Assembly (NCBI RefSeq): GCF_030272615.1
Contig: NC_081415.1
Location: forward strand, 418,223,757-418,287,756
DNA length: 64,000 nucleotides
Source: Cryptomeria japonica
Lineage: Eukaryota; Streptophyta; Pinopsida; Cupressales; Cupressaceae
Reading direction: 5' to 3'
Positions 32,344-43,189 of this stretch are shown here, piece by piece. The translations under genes and the position numbers were made by a program. The stretch's first letter is position 1. Each line of letters begins with the position of its first letter. The notes beneath the pieces were generated by a model. It was given only the letters and a program-made list of their open reading frames with translations. It did no database searches and had not been told where the DNA came from.

Positions 32344-35300
32344 GGACCCTCTCGTGGAATGTCAGGGGCTGGAATGCCCCTGACAAGATTCGCTTGATCA
32401 AGTAAGGCCAGACATTTTTCTCTTACAAGAAACAAAGATCAAAGAAGAGGATGTGAGTGTGTTTTCTAGGAAATTTCAAACATGGAAGTGTAGTTTGTTA
32501 GGAGCTCAAGGTGCCTCTGGAGGCCTAGCAGCTCTTTGGAAGGACTTAGTAGTAGAAGTGGTTGTTGTTAGGGCCAATCGTTGGTGGCAATGGTTGAAGA
32601 TCAAATCATTGCAACTTCAGACAAGTTTCTTTCTTTTCAATATTTATGGGCCTACCAATACAATTATGAAAAATCAAGTTTGGAGTGAGATCTCTGAAAT
32701 TTTGAGTAATGACAAGGAAAATGTATTCATCTTGGGAGGAGACTTCAACGCCCTACTCCGACCTTCAGACAAAATGGGGGGTGTGGGCTGGAATAGGTAG
32801 AGTCAAAGAGATTTCAACTCCTTTGTTATAAGGGCGGGATTGATTGAAATTCCCTTCAAAACGGGGGATTTCACTTGGACCAACAGAAGGAGTGGCTTCC
32901 TAAATATCACTAAAAAATTAGATAGGTTTTTTATAGCTGGGGACTGGATGGAGAGTCACTGGACCAGCGAAGCAGAGATCCTTCCTATCACGGGATCAGA
33001 CCATTATCCCATATGCCTAAGGATTCAAGATGAAAGTGCCCCAGCGAGATGTCCATTCAAATTTGAGGCAATGTGGCTTCAAGACGGTAGCATCAGAAAC
33101 CTCATTGACCAATGGTGGAAACACAAACCGGTAAATTCAGGTAATAAAGCTTTCACTTTCTTTAAAAAATTACAATTTGTAAAGGAAAAATCAAAGCAGT
33201 GGAATAGAGAATCATTTAGAAATATCTTCAGAGATAAGCTGGATTTAGAAAAAGACCTAAAAGTCTTACATGAGCAAATTATCAGCAATGGGATGGATGA
33301 GGATTGTTTCAAAAGGGAGAAAATACTAAGCACAAATTACTCGGAGGTTTTAGCTAGAGAGGAGATATACTGGAGACAAAAATCCAGAGAAACGTGGTTA
33401 AAAGATGGTGACAAGAACACAAAGTTTTTTCACACCTTAGTCAAAGTTAAAAAAGCACATAACAAGATCTCCTCAATAAAAAACAAAGAGGGCATAACAA
33501 TCTCTGACATAGATCAAATTAACTGGGCAGCGATAGAGCATTTCTCTGAAATTTTTAACAGGTTGGATAATCAGGAGGAAAATATCCCTCGTATTCTAGA
33601 GGTCATCCCCACATGTATAATGGCAGACCACAACAAAAGGTTAATGGAGCAGGTCACAATGGTAGAGGTTAAAAAGGTTGTTTTTAGTTTAGGTGCAGAA
33701 AAATCGCCTGGACTAGATGGATTCCCAACTCTTTTCTTTCAAAACTTTTGGGACATTTTGGCTGAAGATATCCTTGAAGTGGTAGAGGAGTCTCAGAAGG
33801 GAGGCTTCATTTTAAAAGATTTCAACAATACATTCATTGCTCTGATCCCAAAGAAGGCGGAAATCAACTCTTTTGATGACTTTCGCCCGATATCGCTTTG
33901 CAATTCCATTTATAAAATCATTGCAAAAGTCATTGCAAATAGATTAAAACCAATTTTGGATCTTGTCATTTCAAGCGAACAAAGTGGCTTTGCTCCAAGC
34001 AGATCTATTTTTGAAGGTATTATCCTGGCCCACGAAGTTGTCCACTCTATCCAGACAACAAGGGCAGAGAAGATGATGATCAAAGTTGACATTAGGAAAG
34101 CATATGATGAGGTAAATCAGGACTTTCTTATAAAAGTTCTTCAGAGGTTCGGGTTCAACGAAGATTGGATTGCCTGGGTCAGTAGCTGCATCAACACTCC
34201 CCGATTCTCAGTCCTTGTCAACGACAGCCCCCAAGGTTTTTTTGAATCCACAAAAGGCATAAGACAAGGCGACCCTCTCTCATCATTCCTATTCATTATA
34301 ATGGCAAAAGTGCTCGGACGCCTCATATCCAAAAGATGGGAATCGGGTGCTTGGAAGGGAGTCCAAATAGCAGCAGGTGTAAACCCTATAACACACCTGC
34401 AATTTGCAGATGACACCTTTTTAGCAGGAGATGCTTCGGCTAGGGAAGGAAAGGTAATGAAAGAAACCCTTGACATCTATGAAACAACATCAGGTCAAAG
34501 AGTTAATTGGCATAAGTCAGAAATTTATTTCTTCAACTGTAAACCATGTAAGCAAAGGGAGATATGCAGAATTCTGGGAATGAAAATGGGGTCTTTACCG
34601 GGCAGATATCTAGGAATTCCTTTTTTTGGAGGAGCAAACAGATCGGAATTGTGGAAGAAATTAGTTGAAAGTTGCATTAATAAAATGGAGGGGTGGAAAA
34701 GTAGATGGTTAACATCAGCTGGCAGAATCCTTATGCTTAAGACAATTGTGTCAGCCATTCTGATTTATTCAATGATGCGCCTTAAAATCCCAAAAAAGGT
34801 CATCAATTCAATCCAACAAAAGATGAGGAAATTTTTTTGGAATGGGGCAAATGATCAAGAGAAAATCCCACTGCTGGCATGGGAAATTTTTTTTCAAGCT
34901 AAGGTAAGAGGAGGTGCAGGATTGAGGGATTGACAAAAAATGAACTACGCTCTAGGAGCTAAATTAGTCTGGAATATCTACTCTAACCCACACCAGATGT
35001 GGGTAAAAGTGCTAAGAGCAAAGTATCTAGATTCAATAGAGGATCACAGAATCTTCATGATTCATAACCCTCCCAAAGGATCAACAATATGGAACTTCAT
35101 CTTGGAATGTCGCAAGGTAGTAACAAACTATCTAACATGGCAGCTTGGGAATGGGGCAGAGGCCAAGTTCTGGGAGGATTCTTGGGTAGGCCACCCTGCC
35201 TTGAGAGAAATGGAGGACTTCACAGAGTCAAAGGAACTATTAGTGCAGTTATGGGGAGTTAAAGTGAGGGATTACATGTATAGCTCAGAGGGAGTTTTAG

Positions 35301-36564
35301 GAATAGAATGGCACTGGAAAGATTTGTCAACTACAGGATTGTCTCTTCAGGAACAACAAAGACTCCAAAATGTGTTGGATCAAAGGAAGATTTACCTCAT
35401 TGATAAAGAGGACAAGGTAATATGGTGTGGGGCTAAGGATGGTAAATATTCAGTCAAACTGGGATATCAGCTTTTGGAAGGAAGAGAGGAGACTCAATCA
35501 AAAACATGGGCCCTCTTCTGGAGTAAAGAATGTCTTCCAAAAGCATGTGCCTTTGCATGGCTAGCTGTGAAAGGCAGAATTTTAACAGGAGAAAGAAGGA
35601 AAAGACTCGTTTTGTGGGACCGTCAAAGTGTGTCATGTGCAATCAGTCGGAAGAATCTGTAGACCACCTGCTCCTCACATGTGAAGTGGCATAGAAATGT
35701 TGGTCTGAACTCCAGAGGAACCTAAATTGGTAGGGACCATTACAAAGCTCCCTAAAAGAGGTTTTTGAGAGTTGGCCAAGACAACCAAGGAGGTCAACTC
35801 TTTCTTATGTGTGGAAAATCAGTCTTTCCATAGTTATATGGGAGATATGGAAGGAACAAAATAGAAGAATTTTTCAAGACATGATGGAGGACGAGAAGAG
35901 GTTATTAACAAGAATTAATAGAGCTATTGAAGAGGTGGTAGGTTCAGCAACATCACATACTTCCTCATTATCCACCTCTTTCACTTTAATGGACAAATAT
36001 ATCCAAAAGGCATGGCCAGGCATTAAAATTAGACATGGGTCAATATTAGTGAAAAAAGGGAAAAGGCAAATGCCAGAGAAGGCTCAATGGAAACTGCCAG
36101 AGAAGGGATGGTTTAAAGTAAATTTTGATGGTGCAACGCAACAACATGGCCAGCTAGTAGGGGCAGGATTTGCATTATGGGATGACAATGGAGATCTTTT
36201 AAAATATGGAGCTAAAAGGCTTCAGGAGAGCACCAACAATGAGGTTGAAGCCCAAGCAACGCTTTTAGGGGTAGAATTAGCAAAAAAAGAAGGGGTGAAA
36301 AACCTCCATTTAGAAGGGGACTCATTAATTATAATCCAAGCCATTATGAATGGAGAGATAATTGCTTGGCATCTTCAAGGTTTTTTAACAATAATTTTAG
36401 CAGAACTAAAATCTTTTGAAAACTATAAAATTAGCCACATTAGAAGAGCATGCAACCAAACTGCGCACAATTTATCCAAATGGGCCCTGTCATTTGAGGC
36501 TGAAGGGGTTTTAAAAATGGATGATAATCAGGGCCTATCATTTATGGGCGAGACAATAGGGTAA
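32340..36564 (+). pseudogene. LINE C ORF2: endonuclease, reverse transcriptase, RNase H
   Basis: About 1400 codons. The endonuclease (32340-33030) opens with SWNVRGWNAPDK and shows 'LGGDFNA' (about 32734), 'FTWTNRRSG' and 'GSDHYPI' (about 32992). The reverse transcriptase (about 33690-34520) shows 'FIALIPKKA', 'FRPISLCNSIYKI', 'SEQSGFAPSRSIFEG', 'KVDIRKAYD' and the catalytic FADD (about 34407). A thumb and zinc region follow (35500-35690), then 'VIWEIWKEQNRRIFQDM' and RNase H (36110-36500: 'VNFDGATQQHG', 'NNEVEAQ', 'HLEGDS', 'RRACNQTAHNLSK'). Disruptions: a stop at 32403, a frame change before 32453, TAG at 32798, TGA at 34931 and a frameshift near 35615. The 697-codon central frame is intact. 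It is recently active in appearance but not functional as it stands. Confidence 0.9.
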
Positions 36565-37006
36565 TGATTGGGGAGTTGGATTTTGTGGAGTGAGGTCAGG
36601 TGCATGGCGCTACTCTCAAGAGGGATGCATTGTGCGGCAAGGATGAAGAGAAAGCTCGCACGGGGGAAATAACATAGTCTTAATTATAACAATGCGAGGG
36701 TGTTTCAAATCGGCAGCTAACCGAGAGAACAACATGTAAAGATCTCTGAATCCCTGACACGCATGACAAGTCATAATTAAAAGGAATGATCAAGTTGATT
36801 TCACACAAAGTGAAAGATAGTTCAAGGAGCAATCGTGCGAAGTTAAATGCAGTGAGATGGCATGCATAAAACATAAAATGAGAGGGTGTAGGATGTTATA
36901 TATCTAGGGGTAGCAGTTATTTCAGTGAAGTTAAGAGTGGAAAACAAGCTGCAGGGAGAACTGAGCGGAGGCATCAGTGAGGGAAGAAGGTGCAGGAGCT
37001 GCTAAC

Positions 37007-37450
37007 ATGGAGGTGAACTTTACAGTCACAACTAAAAAGCAACAAAAAGGCTTCAAAGGGGTTGTTAGCAGAGACAAAATGTCAGGGCTCATCCATTTCA
37101 AGGAGGAGGAAATGATCAAAACTATGTTGAAGGTGGTTGGACAATATTTTATGGAGAATGTGTCTCGCTGGAAGGTTAATTTAGACATCATCTCAATGGT
37201 GATAGCCTGGGGTTTAGAAGTTGGAGAAGATATAGACACGGTGAAGTGGGCGGTTACGTCAATATTTGAGGATGCGATGCTGGAAGGTCTAGATTCCATT
37301 TTGGAATGGGCTATGCCAGGAGTCGGGTTTGACTATTCTGAAGGTTTTGCAGATGCAAAGGATGCTGATGAATTTGGCATGGTCTCCTTTGTTCGATGGA
37401 TAGGGAAAGTCGACAAAGAAACTTATGTGATAGAAAGGGCGAGAGCTTAG
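37007..37450 (+). CDS. LINE C third ORF, conserved protein of unknown function
   Basis: An uninterrupted 147-codon frame (start ATG 37007; an upstream in-frame ATG at 36977 would add ten residues, but the MEVNF start is the one shared with LINE A and LINE B). Conserved blocks: 'ME[AV]NFT[VL]..KKQ' at the start, '[MV][DN]..[SY]..[IM].WGLEVGE' in the middle, '[DE]S[IF]LEW[AV].[PS]GVGFD..EG' and 'F[VL]RW[IL]' near the end. It is acidic, with predicted helices and no recognised domain, signal or membrane segment. It lies 443 bp after ORF2, so it may need its own initiation route. After the TAG at 37448 the same frame continues about 46 codons with a basic tail (KGRRTGMRKRW), so the stop may be a mutation. 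Confidence 0.7.
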   Translation: MEVNFTVTTKKQQKGFKGVVSRDKMSGLIHFKEEEMIKTMLKVVGQYFMENVSRWKVNLDIISMVIAWGLEVGEDIDTVKWAVTSIFEDAMLEGLDSILEWAMPGVGFDYSEGFADAKDADEFGMVSFVRWIGKVDKETYVIERARA

Positions 37451-37982
37451 GAGAATTTGAAGAGACTAATTAGGCAGCACGAGCTAGAAGAGAACGAACT
37501 GGTTAAAGCTTGGCCAAAGGCACACCCCAAAGGCAGACGCACAGGAATGAGGAAGCGTTGGGTTTTTCAAACCAATCAGCAGTAGCAAAAAGAGCCCGTC
37601 GGGCTCCCAGTTGAAGGGGATGCGGTTGCAGTTGTGAATGTGGGGTTTTTTTTTGGTTAGTAGTGTTCGCTTCCTTTTTTTGAATGTTCATTTAGGTTGC
37701 TTATGTTTGTAGTAAACTATGTAAACCCAATATGGGTCACAATAGCATAGATATGTTTAAACAACAATTAGTCTATATATCATCCCGTGGGTTTCTAGGG
37801 AGATGGATTGGTGGGTATTTTTTGTATCTTTTTGAAGGTGGTCTAAACACCAATGCCTGGAGTATAAGGCAAGTACAGGTTTGAAAGTTCTAGGAAAGGG
37901 CTAAAGAGATTTATGAAAGCCTGATATTTGAAGATGTAATAACCATATTTTATAATGATAAATAAAAAAAAAATTGCTATTT

Positions 37983-38365
37983 AAAAAATTTCTATTTGTT
38001 TCTTTTACCTTCAATTCTCAATTCCATGATATTTTTATAGTTTAATTATTTAAAATAAAGTAAGAATATATTAAAATTATCTTTTTTATATTTATAAATA
38101 TGAAATAGTAATAAAATTAATGAACGAGAATAAAGATGTTTTTATATTTTCAATTTTATGATGTTTCTAAAATTTAATTACTTAAAAAAAATTAAAATTA
38201 TGTCAATAGTATAAAAAAAATAAAAAATTATGTCAATAGTATATTTTCATATTTATAAATATCAATATAGTAACAAAATTGGTATTTTAAAAAAAATCTA
38301 TTTGTTGCCTTTACATTTAGTTCTCAATTACATAGTACTTCTATAATTTAATTATTTCAAATAAA
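37983..38365. repeat. AT-rich satellite units, right of LINE C
   Basis: Two to three diverged units of the same family as 2405-2860 ('catatttataaatatcaatatag', 'ttctcaatt.cat', 'taatttaattattt'). This is the other half of the array that LINE C entered. Confidence 0.7.
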
Positions 38366-38430
38366 TTACTTGATTAAACCAAATTAAACCTTAAACCTAA
38401 ACCAAATTAAACCTTAAACCTAAACCAAAT
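38366..38430. repeat. Short telomere-like repeat block
   Basis: About three copies of 'aaattaaaccttaaacctaaacc', the same style as 3435-3526 and 24509-25760. Confidence 0.65.
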
Positions 38431-39540
38431 TGACCTTTACTAGAACTATCAGCAAAAACAAGGCACAAGTCAATAAGCAAGGCCCCCCGACCCACCACTT
38501 CACCAACAACACCAAGCATAACAAGACAAAAAAAAAGCTCGTTTGTAACGAAAAGATGAACCAAACAACCACAATCAACAAAAGGAACCCAACACCATAG
38601 AAACCCCAAACCAAGCTAAAAGGAAAAAAACAACTCAAAACATTCTACCATCACTAAGACCATCAACTTTAGGATCGTCCTCACCCTCATCTTCATCCTC
38701 AGCTGTACACTCACACTCCACTTCCCGCTCATATCCTTACCCCCTCCACCCACAAAAAAATATAATCATGTTATAAATGAAATGATAGAATATTTAGCTT
38801 TGTATTTGATATGATTGAATCATGAATTAAGATTGATGTCACGATCAAATATATAATACAATTAGAATAGTAATAAGGAAAGAACATAGAGTATAATGAT
38901 TAATAGATTAAGATTGATTAATTATTCATTTGAAAGCAATGTTTTATTAGATTCTATTACTAAGCTATAGGTTTTATTAAATTCAATTTATTGCATGTAT
39001 ATCTATCTTGTAAATAAGGTTTCAATGTCTCATCAATTGATTAAAGCAATATGGTCCTTATATCTATTTCAATTTTTTTAAATAGTATATCTTGTCATTT
39101 TTTTATATTTATGAATGTTAAATATTTTTTAAAATTGATATCTCTCGGTGTCCTCTACATTAATTTTATTTATAAAACATAGGTATGCTAGTTTTAGTTT
39201 CATTGTAACCATTTCAATTGACAAAATCATTTGACCTAGTTGATAGTACAAGAGAATTTATCAGAAAAGATGGTTTTGTAATAGGATCTTCAAAATCAAA
39301 AAATGAAATTTCAATGGGTTCATGAGGATTGTCCATTACCTAAAAGTGAACACATTAAAATTAGTTGGTAACAATACATTAAAAATTCTTATATTTAAGA
39401 TTAATATTGTAAAAAAAAATTACATAAGCAAAAAAATATAAATTATTGTTATAAATATTTTGATACTTTAATGCTTTAAACTAAAATTAGTAATTTAGAG
39501 AAATTTCTCTACTCATACAATTATCAACCATGTCAACACA
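38431..39540. other. Noncoding DNA, AC-rich then AT-rich
   Basis: Minus-strand frames at 38397-38638 look hydrophobic only because of G/T-rich composition. Just upstream on the minus strand (about 38740-38645) a short acidic frame 'ECECTAEDEDEGEDDP' ends in a stop, possibly the very end of a lost gene. Nothing firm. From 38770 on it is plain AT-rich DNA. Confidence 0.4.
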
Positions 39541-40215
39541 ATACCTTCATGGAATTAAAAGCACATAATATCCTCTAATGGTGAGCTTGCAATATAATGG
39601 CTCTATTTTTTGTAATTAAAATTTGTGATTACTTATTTTATTTCCGAGGATTATGTAACATATTTTGTATTGAATATGTGCATAAACAAACCAACTCAAA
39701 AATTAAAACATCATAACAGACCACATAAATGATGTAGGAGCATCCAGGGACATAGGGCAATCCTACATCTCCCAATAATATTGTTGTTTTTTTATTTTCT
39801 ATTATGGTTAGGTGGTTAAAAATAAATGCAAGCATTTATGGGTCTCCATGTACCTAGGAAAGTGTCCAAGGGGGCATAGGGGGATGAAAATATTTAATAT
39901 TTGTGGCCTAGTGTAAAGACAATTGTAATTTTCAAGAAGGGACACGCTTTTCTATCATTTATAATGCTAAAATCATTAAAAAAAACCTTTTGGACGTGGG
40001 AACAAAGAAGGGGAAGAGTCATGCACTCCTATTTATTGAATGATTACATAAAAATTAGAAAAGATGCCTTTTTGGCACCCACTTGGGAAAATTGAAAAGA
40101 CACCTCTTTAAGTGGCCTCCTAGGGAAATTGAAAGGTCGTCTATTAGCTATGTGTTGCATTTATTGATTGTCATGTGTTAGAGGGAGCATGAGAATTGCA
40201 AGAGACATGAAATAA

Positions 40216-40225
40216 CTATAAATAG
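40216..40225 (+). promoter_or_regulatory. TATA box in LARD-like 5' LTR
   Basis: CTATAAATAG, conserved in the 3' LTR as CTATAAATAA near 42660. Confidence 0.55.
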
Positions 40226-40254
40226 GATCCTCGGATAAAGGTTTAAGCATCCAA

Positions 40255-40440
40255 AGTTGAGTGGATCATTAAGAGTTGATCTAGAGTTGAATGGATCATC
40301 TAGAGTTGAGAGGATCATCCAAAGTTGAGTTGAGAGTTGATCCAAAGTTAATTAGATCATTGAGAGTTGATCTAAGGTTGATTCAATCATCTAGAGTAGT
40401 GTGGATCATTCAAAGTGGAGTGATAATTTAAAGTTGAGAA
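40255..40440. repeat. Imperfect 'GTTGAGTGGATCAT' repeats in LTR
   Basis: At least eight degenerate copies of a roughly 20-bp word built on gttga(g/t)tggatcat. The matching part of the 3' LTR (about 42700-42830) has fewer. Confidence 0.65.
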
Positions 40441-40689
40441 GAATTCCCCTTCATTTGAGAGTTAAGTTGTAGTTACAACTTACAAAGTTGTAAAGCAAAG
40501 AGGCTAATATTTTGTAATTGATGATTTTATAATTCATTTCATTTGATAAATAGAAGGAAATTTATTTCTTGCTATTTTTTGTTATTCCATTTGTTATGTT
40601 ATGCATGAATCTTGGGTCCATGCAAAGCAACCCTCATCTAGTGTGATAGAGTATTTTTTGGGTGTGCTAGGGGAGTCTCCTACATCAAA

Positions 40690-40702
40690 TGGTATCAAAG
40701 CC
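40690..40702 (+). other. Primer-binding site (initiator Met tRNA type)
   Basis: TGGTATCAAAGCC differs by one base from the common plant initiator-Met primer site TGGTATCAGAGCC, also present at 54371 in this window. Confidence 0.75.
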
Positions 40703-42167
40703 AAAGATATTTAGTGCATAGAGAGATCATTGAATGTGAGGCAATCTATACTAGGACCGTGGGTTGGATGGAATGTGTATGAGAGCATGTTGGTTGTCCT
40801 ATAATAGAGATTGAAGTTGGGTAGAAGGTGCACAAAGTGCCTCCACTAAGAGAGAGTGGTTAGAGGAAGTGAGACATGTGTCTTCCATAAATCTTTGTTG
40901 GATAGAGGGTAAGTATGAATTTGAGTTTTGTTGTAGGTTGGAAATTGTATTTGAAGATAAAAGAGAGGAAGAGTTTGGGGTTGGTCGTGGGAAATCCCTT
41001 AGGAATTTCAATCCTTGTTAAGAGAGAGAATGTACATGAATGGAATGATTGGTATGATGAGAGGCTCAAGGAAAACCAAAAGAGAATGGAAAAGATAAGA
41101 GGAAAATATGGATATGAAGGTGTTCCATTATTTTTCTAACAAATATGCATTTGTAAATTAATTTATGTATGTAGGTGAAGAGAAAAGAAAAAATAAATAT
41201 TACAACAACATTCCTTAATGATGGCATGAAGGAAGAGAGCAAGGGTGAAGTTGTAGAGGTTGAGGATGAGAAACAAGAGAGTGGAATAGTATATGAGAGT
41301 CCTTTAGAGGACATAAAGGTATTTGAAAGTGTAACTAATTAAAGAATATGTTGCAACAATGATGGAGATTAATGAAGATGAGGATGTCATCTTAGAGGAA
41401 ATTCAAAGAATCAATAGATTCTTAAAAGCTCAACTTGAGAAGAAGGTGGAAGAGATTGCAACAAAGACAAGTATTTGTGAAGGATTGAAAATGTTGAGAG
41501 CAAAAGAGGAAGGTGAATAAAAAGTTGCAGTAGTGGATGATATTGCAGTAGTTGAGGTAGACTGACTCACCTCGATTGAAGATGAAGAAGCATGTCTTTG
41601 GGAAGGTGGAAGGTGTTGCAGTAGATGAAGATATAACAAAACTTGAGAAATATCCTTTGGAGGGCATGAGAATGATGGAAAGTGTGGAGCAACCAAGCTA
41701 AAAGAGGTTGGTTGTAAAGAAAGAGGATGCTAGAGGTGTATGTTGAGATGGTAAGTGCATAGGAGATTTCATAGTGCATTTGGTGGAGGTGGGTGGACTT
41801 GGGTGGGTTAAAACCCACAAACAAGAGAAGAGGAATGTTGAGTTGTGAGATGAGGAGGGATGTTGAGTAGAGCAACATTTGGAAGAGGAGGTTATATTAT
41901 GGTGGAACAAATTCCATATTGAGAAAGAGGGTTGCATACTAGATATGGTGGAGATAATTCCACATCGAGGAAGATGAGATAGGAGCAAAGTTATCAAAGG
42001 AGGATGCTTGTTCCAGATAGGTGTTGGAAGAGGAGAAAGAAGATCCAGTTGGAGGTGCTTGTTGCAGTTATGGAGTTCACTGGATATTGTTGGCAATCTA
42101 AAAGGATGGCTCTACCATCCAGCTTCATTTTGTGAGACCCAACTCACAAAAATTTCCAACCCCCAAG

Positions 42168-43047
42168 TGTTAGGTGCAAGAGCATCCAAGGGTGTAGGAT
42201 AGTCCTACATCTCAAAAAAATATTGTTTTTTATTTTATTTTCTGTTATGGTTAGGTGGTTAAAAATAAATGAAAGCATCTATGGGTCTCCATGTACCTAG
42301 GAAAGTGTCCAAGGGGGCATAAGGGGGTTGAAAATACTCAATATTTGTAGCCTATATGTAAAGGAAGTTGTAATTTTTAATAACAAACACCTTTTTCTAT
42401 CATTTATAATGCTAAAATCATAAAAATATGCTTTTGGGTGTGGGAACAAGGAAGGGAAAGAGTCATGCACTCATATTTATTGAAAGGTTCCATAAAAATT
42501 AGAGAAGACACGTTTTAGGCAACCATTTGGGAAAATTGAAAAGACATATCTTTAGGTGGCCTCCTCGAGAAGTTAAAAGGTCATTTATTGGCTACATGTT
42601 GCATTTCCTAACTACCATTTGTTAGATTGGGCATGATAATTGCAAGAGGCATAAGAGAACTATAAATAAGGGCTTGGGATAGAGTTTTAAACATCCAGAG
42701 TTGAGTGGATTGTTGAGAGTTGATCCAGTAGAGTTTAAGTGGATCATTGAGAGTTGATCCAAGGTTGATTGGATCGTCTAAAGTGTGGATCATTGAAAGT
42801 AGAGTGGTAATTTGAAGTTGAGAAGCATTCCACTTCATTTGAGAGTTGAGTTGTAATTACAACTTGCAAAGTTGTAAAGCCAAGTGGCTAATATTTTGTA
42901 ATTCATTTCATTTTAAGAATAGAAGGAAATTTGTTTCTTGCAAATTTGTGTTATCCTATTTGTTATGTTATGCATGAATCTTGGGTGGAGCAACCCTCAT
43001 CTAGTGTAACAAAGTATGTTTTGGGTGTGTTAGGGGAGTCTCCTACA
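42168..43047 (+). repeat. 3' LTR of LARD-like element
   Basis: 880 bp, similar to 39733-40684 along its length, ending CTCCTACA. Shorter mainly because of fewer repeat words. Confidence 0.75.
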
Positions 43048-43189
43048 TCATAAAAGAACATTAACCTTAATTGAATTAAAAGTACACAATATCTTCCAAT
43101 GGTGAGCTTGCAACATAATGGCTCTATTCAAGACTATGGTAATTTTATGGATACTTGTTACATTCGTGAGGATTATGTAGTGCATTTTA

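Larger units (their letters stand above)
30394..37969 (+). mobile_element. LINE C: full-length L1-type non-LTR retrotransposon
   Basis: About 7.6 kb, bracketed by the 13-bp duplication aaaattgctattt (30381-30393 and 37970-37982), with an A-rich 3' end just before the right copy. The target is the AT satellite, whose sequence continues in register after 37982. It encodes ORF1, ORF2 and a third ORF in that order and is the best-preserved LINE of the three, with few stops. No LTR-type insert interrupts it. Confidence 0.9.
39733..40684 (+). repeat. 5' LTR of LARD-like element
   Basis: 952 bp, with a TATA box CTATAAATAG (40216-40225) followed by an imperfect array of 'gttgagtggatcatc.aga' words (about 40255-40440). 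Confidence 0.75.
39733..43047 (+). mobile_element. Non-coding LTR retrotransposon (LARD-like)
   Basis: LTRs at 39733-40684 and 42168-43047 share long stretches (for example 'ggtctccatgtacctagga'). The 5' LTR ends form an 8-bp inverted pair, TGTAGGAG...CTCCTACA. A primer-binding site TGGTATCAAAGCC follows five bases later. The 1.5-kb inside has no gag or pol domain, only short acidic or Lys-rich frames with many stops, so it must rely on enzymes from other elements. No target duplication is clear and no good polypurine tract was seen. Confidence 0.75.
39551..43186. repeat. About 118-bp direct repeats flanking the LARD-like element
   Basis: Sequence 39551-39668 recurs at 43071-43186 ('gaattaaaag.aca.aatatc', 'aatggtgagcttgcaa', 'aatggctctatt', 'gaggattatgta'). 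The left copy ends about 64 bp before the 5' LTR and the right one begins about 23 bp after the 3' LTR. They are far too long for a target duplication. Confidence 0.65.

Noticed and set aside
36460..36475. His in place of the last catalytic Asp of LINE C RNase H as an inactivating change
   Set aside because: From memory, 'AH.L' at this place is common in plant RVT_3-type RNase H domains, so it is not evidence of loss.
38397..38638. Two overlapping minus-strand frames that look like membrane proteins
   Set aside because: G/T-rich strand composition gives Val/Leu/Phe-rich translation in more than one frame; no start context or homology.
41422..42096. Overlapping minus-strand Ser/His/Pro-rich frames within the LARD-like element
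   Set aside because: They are shadows of purine-rich plus-strand sequence; no gag or pol motif.
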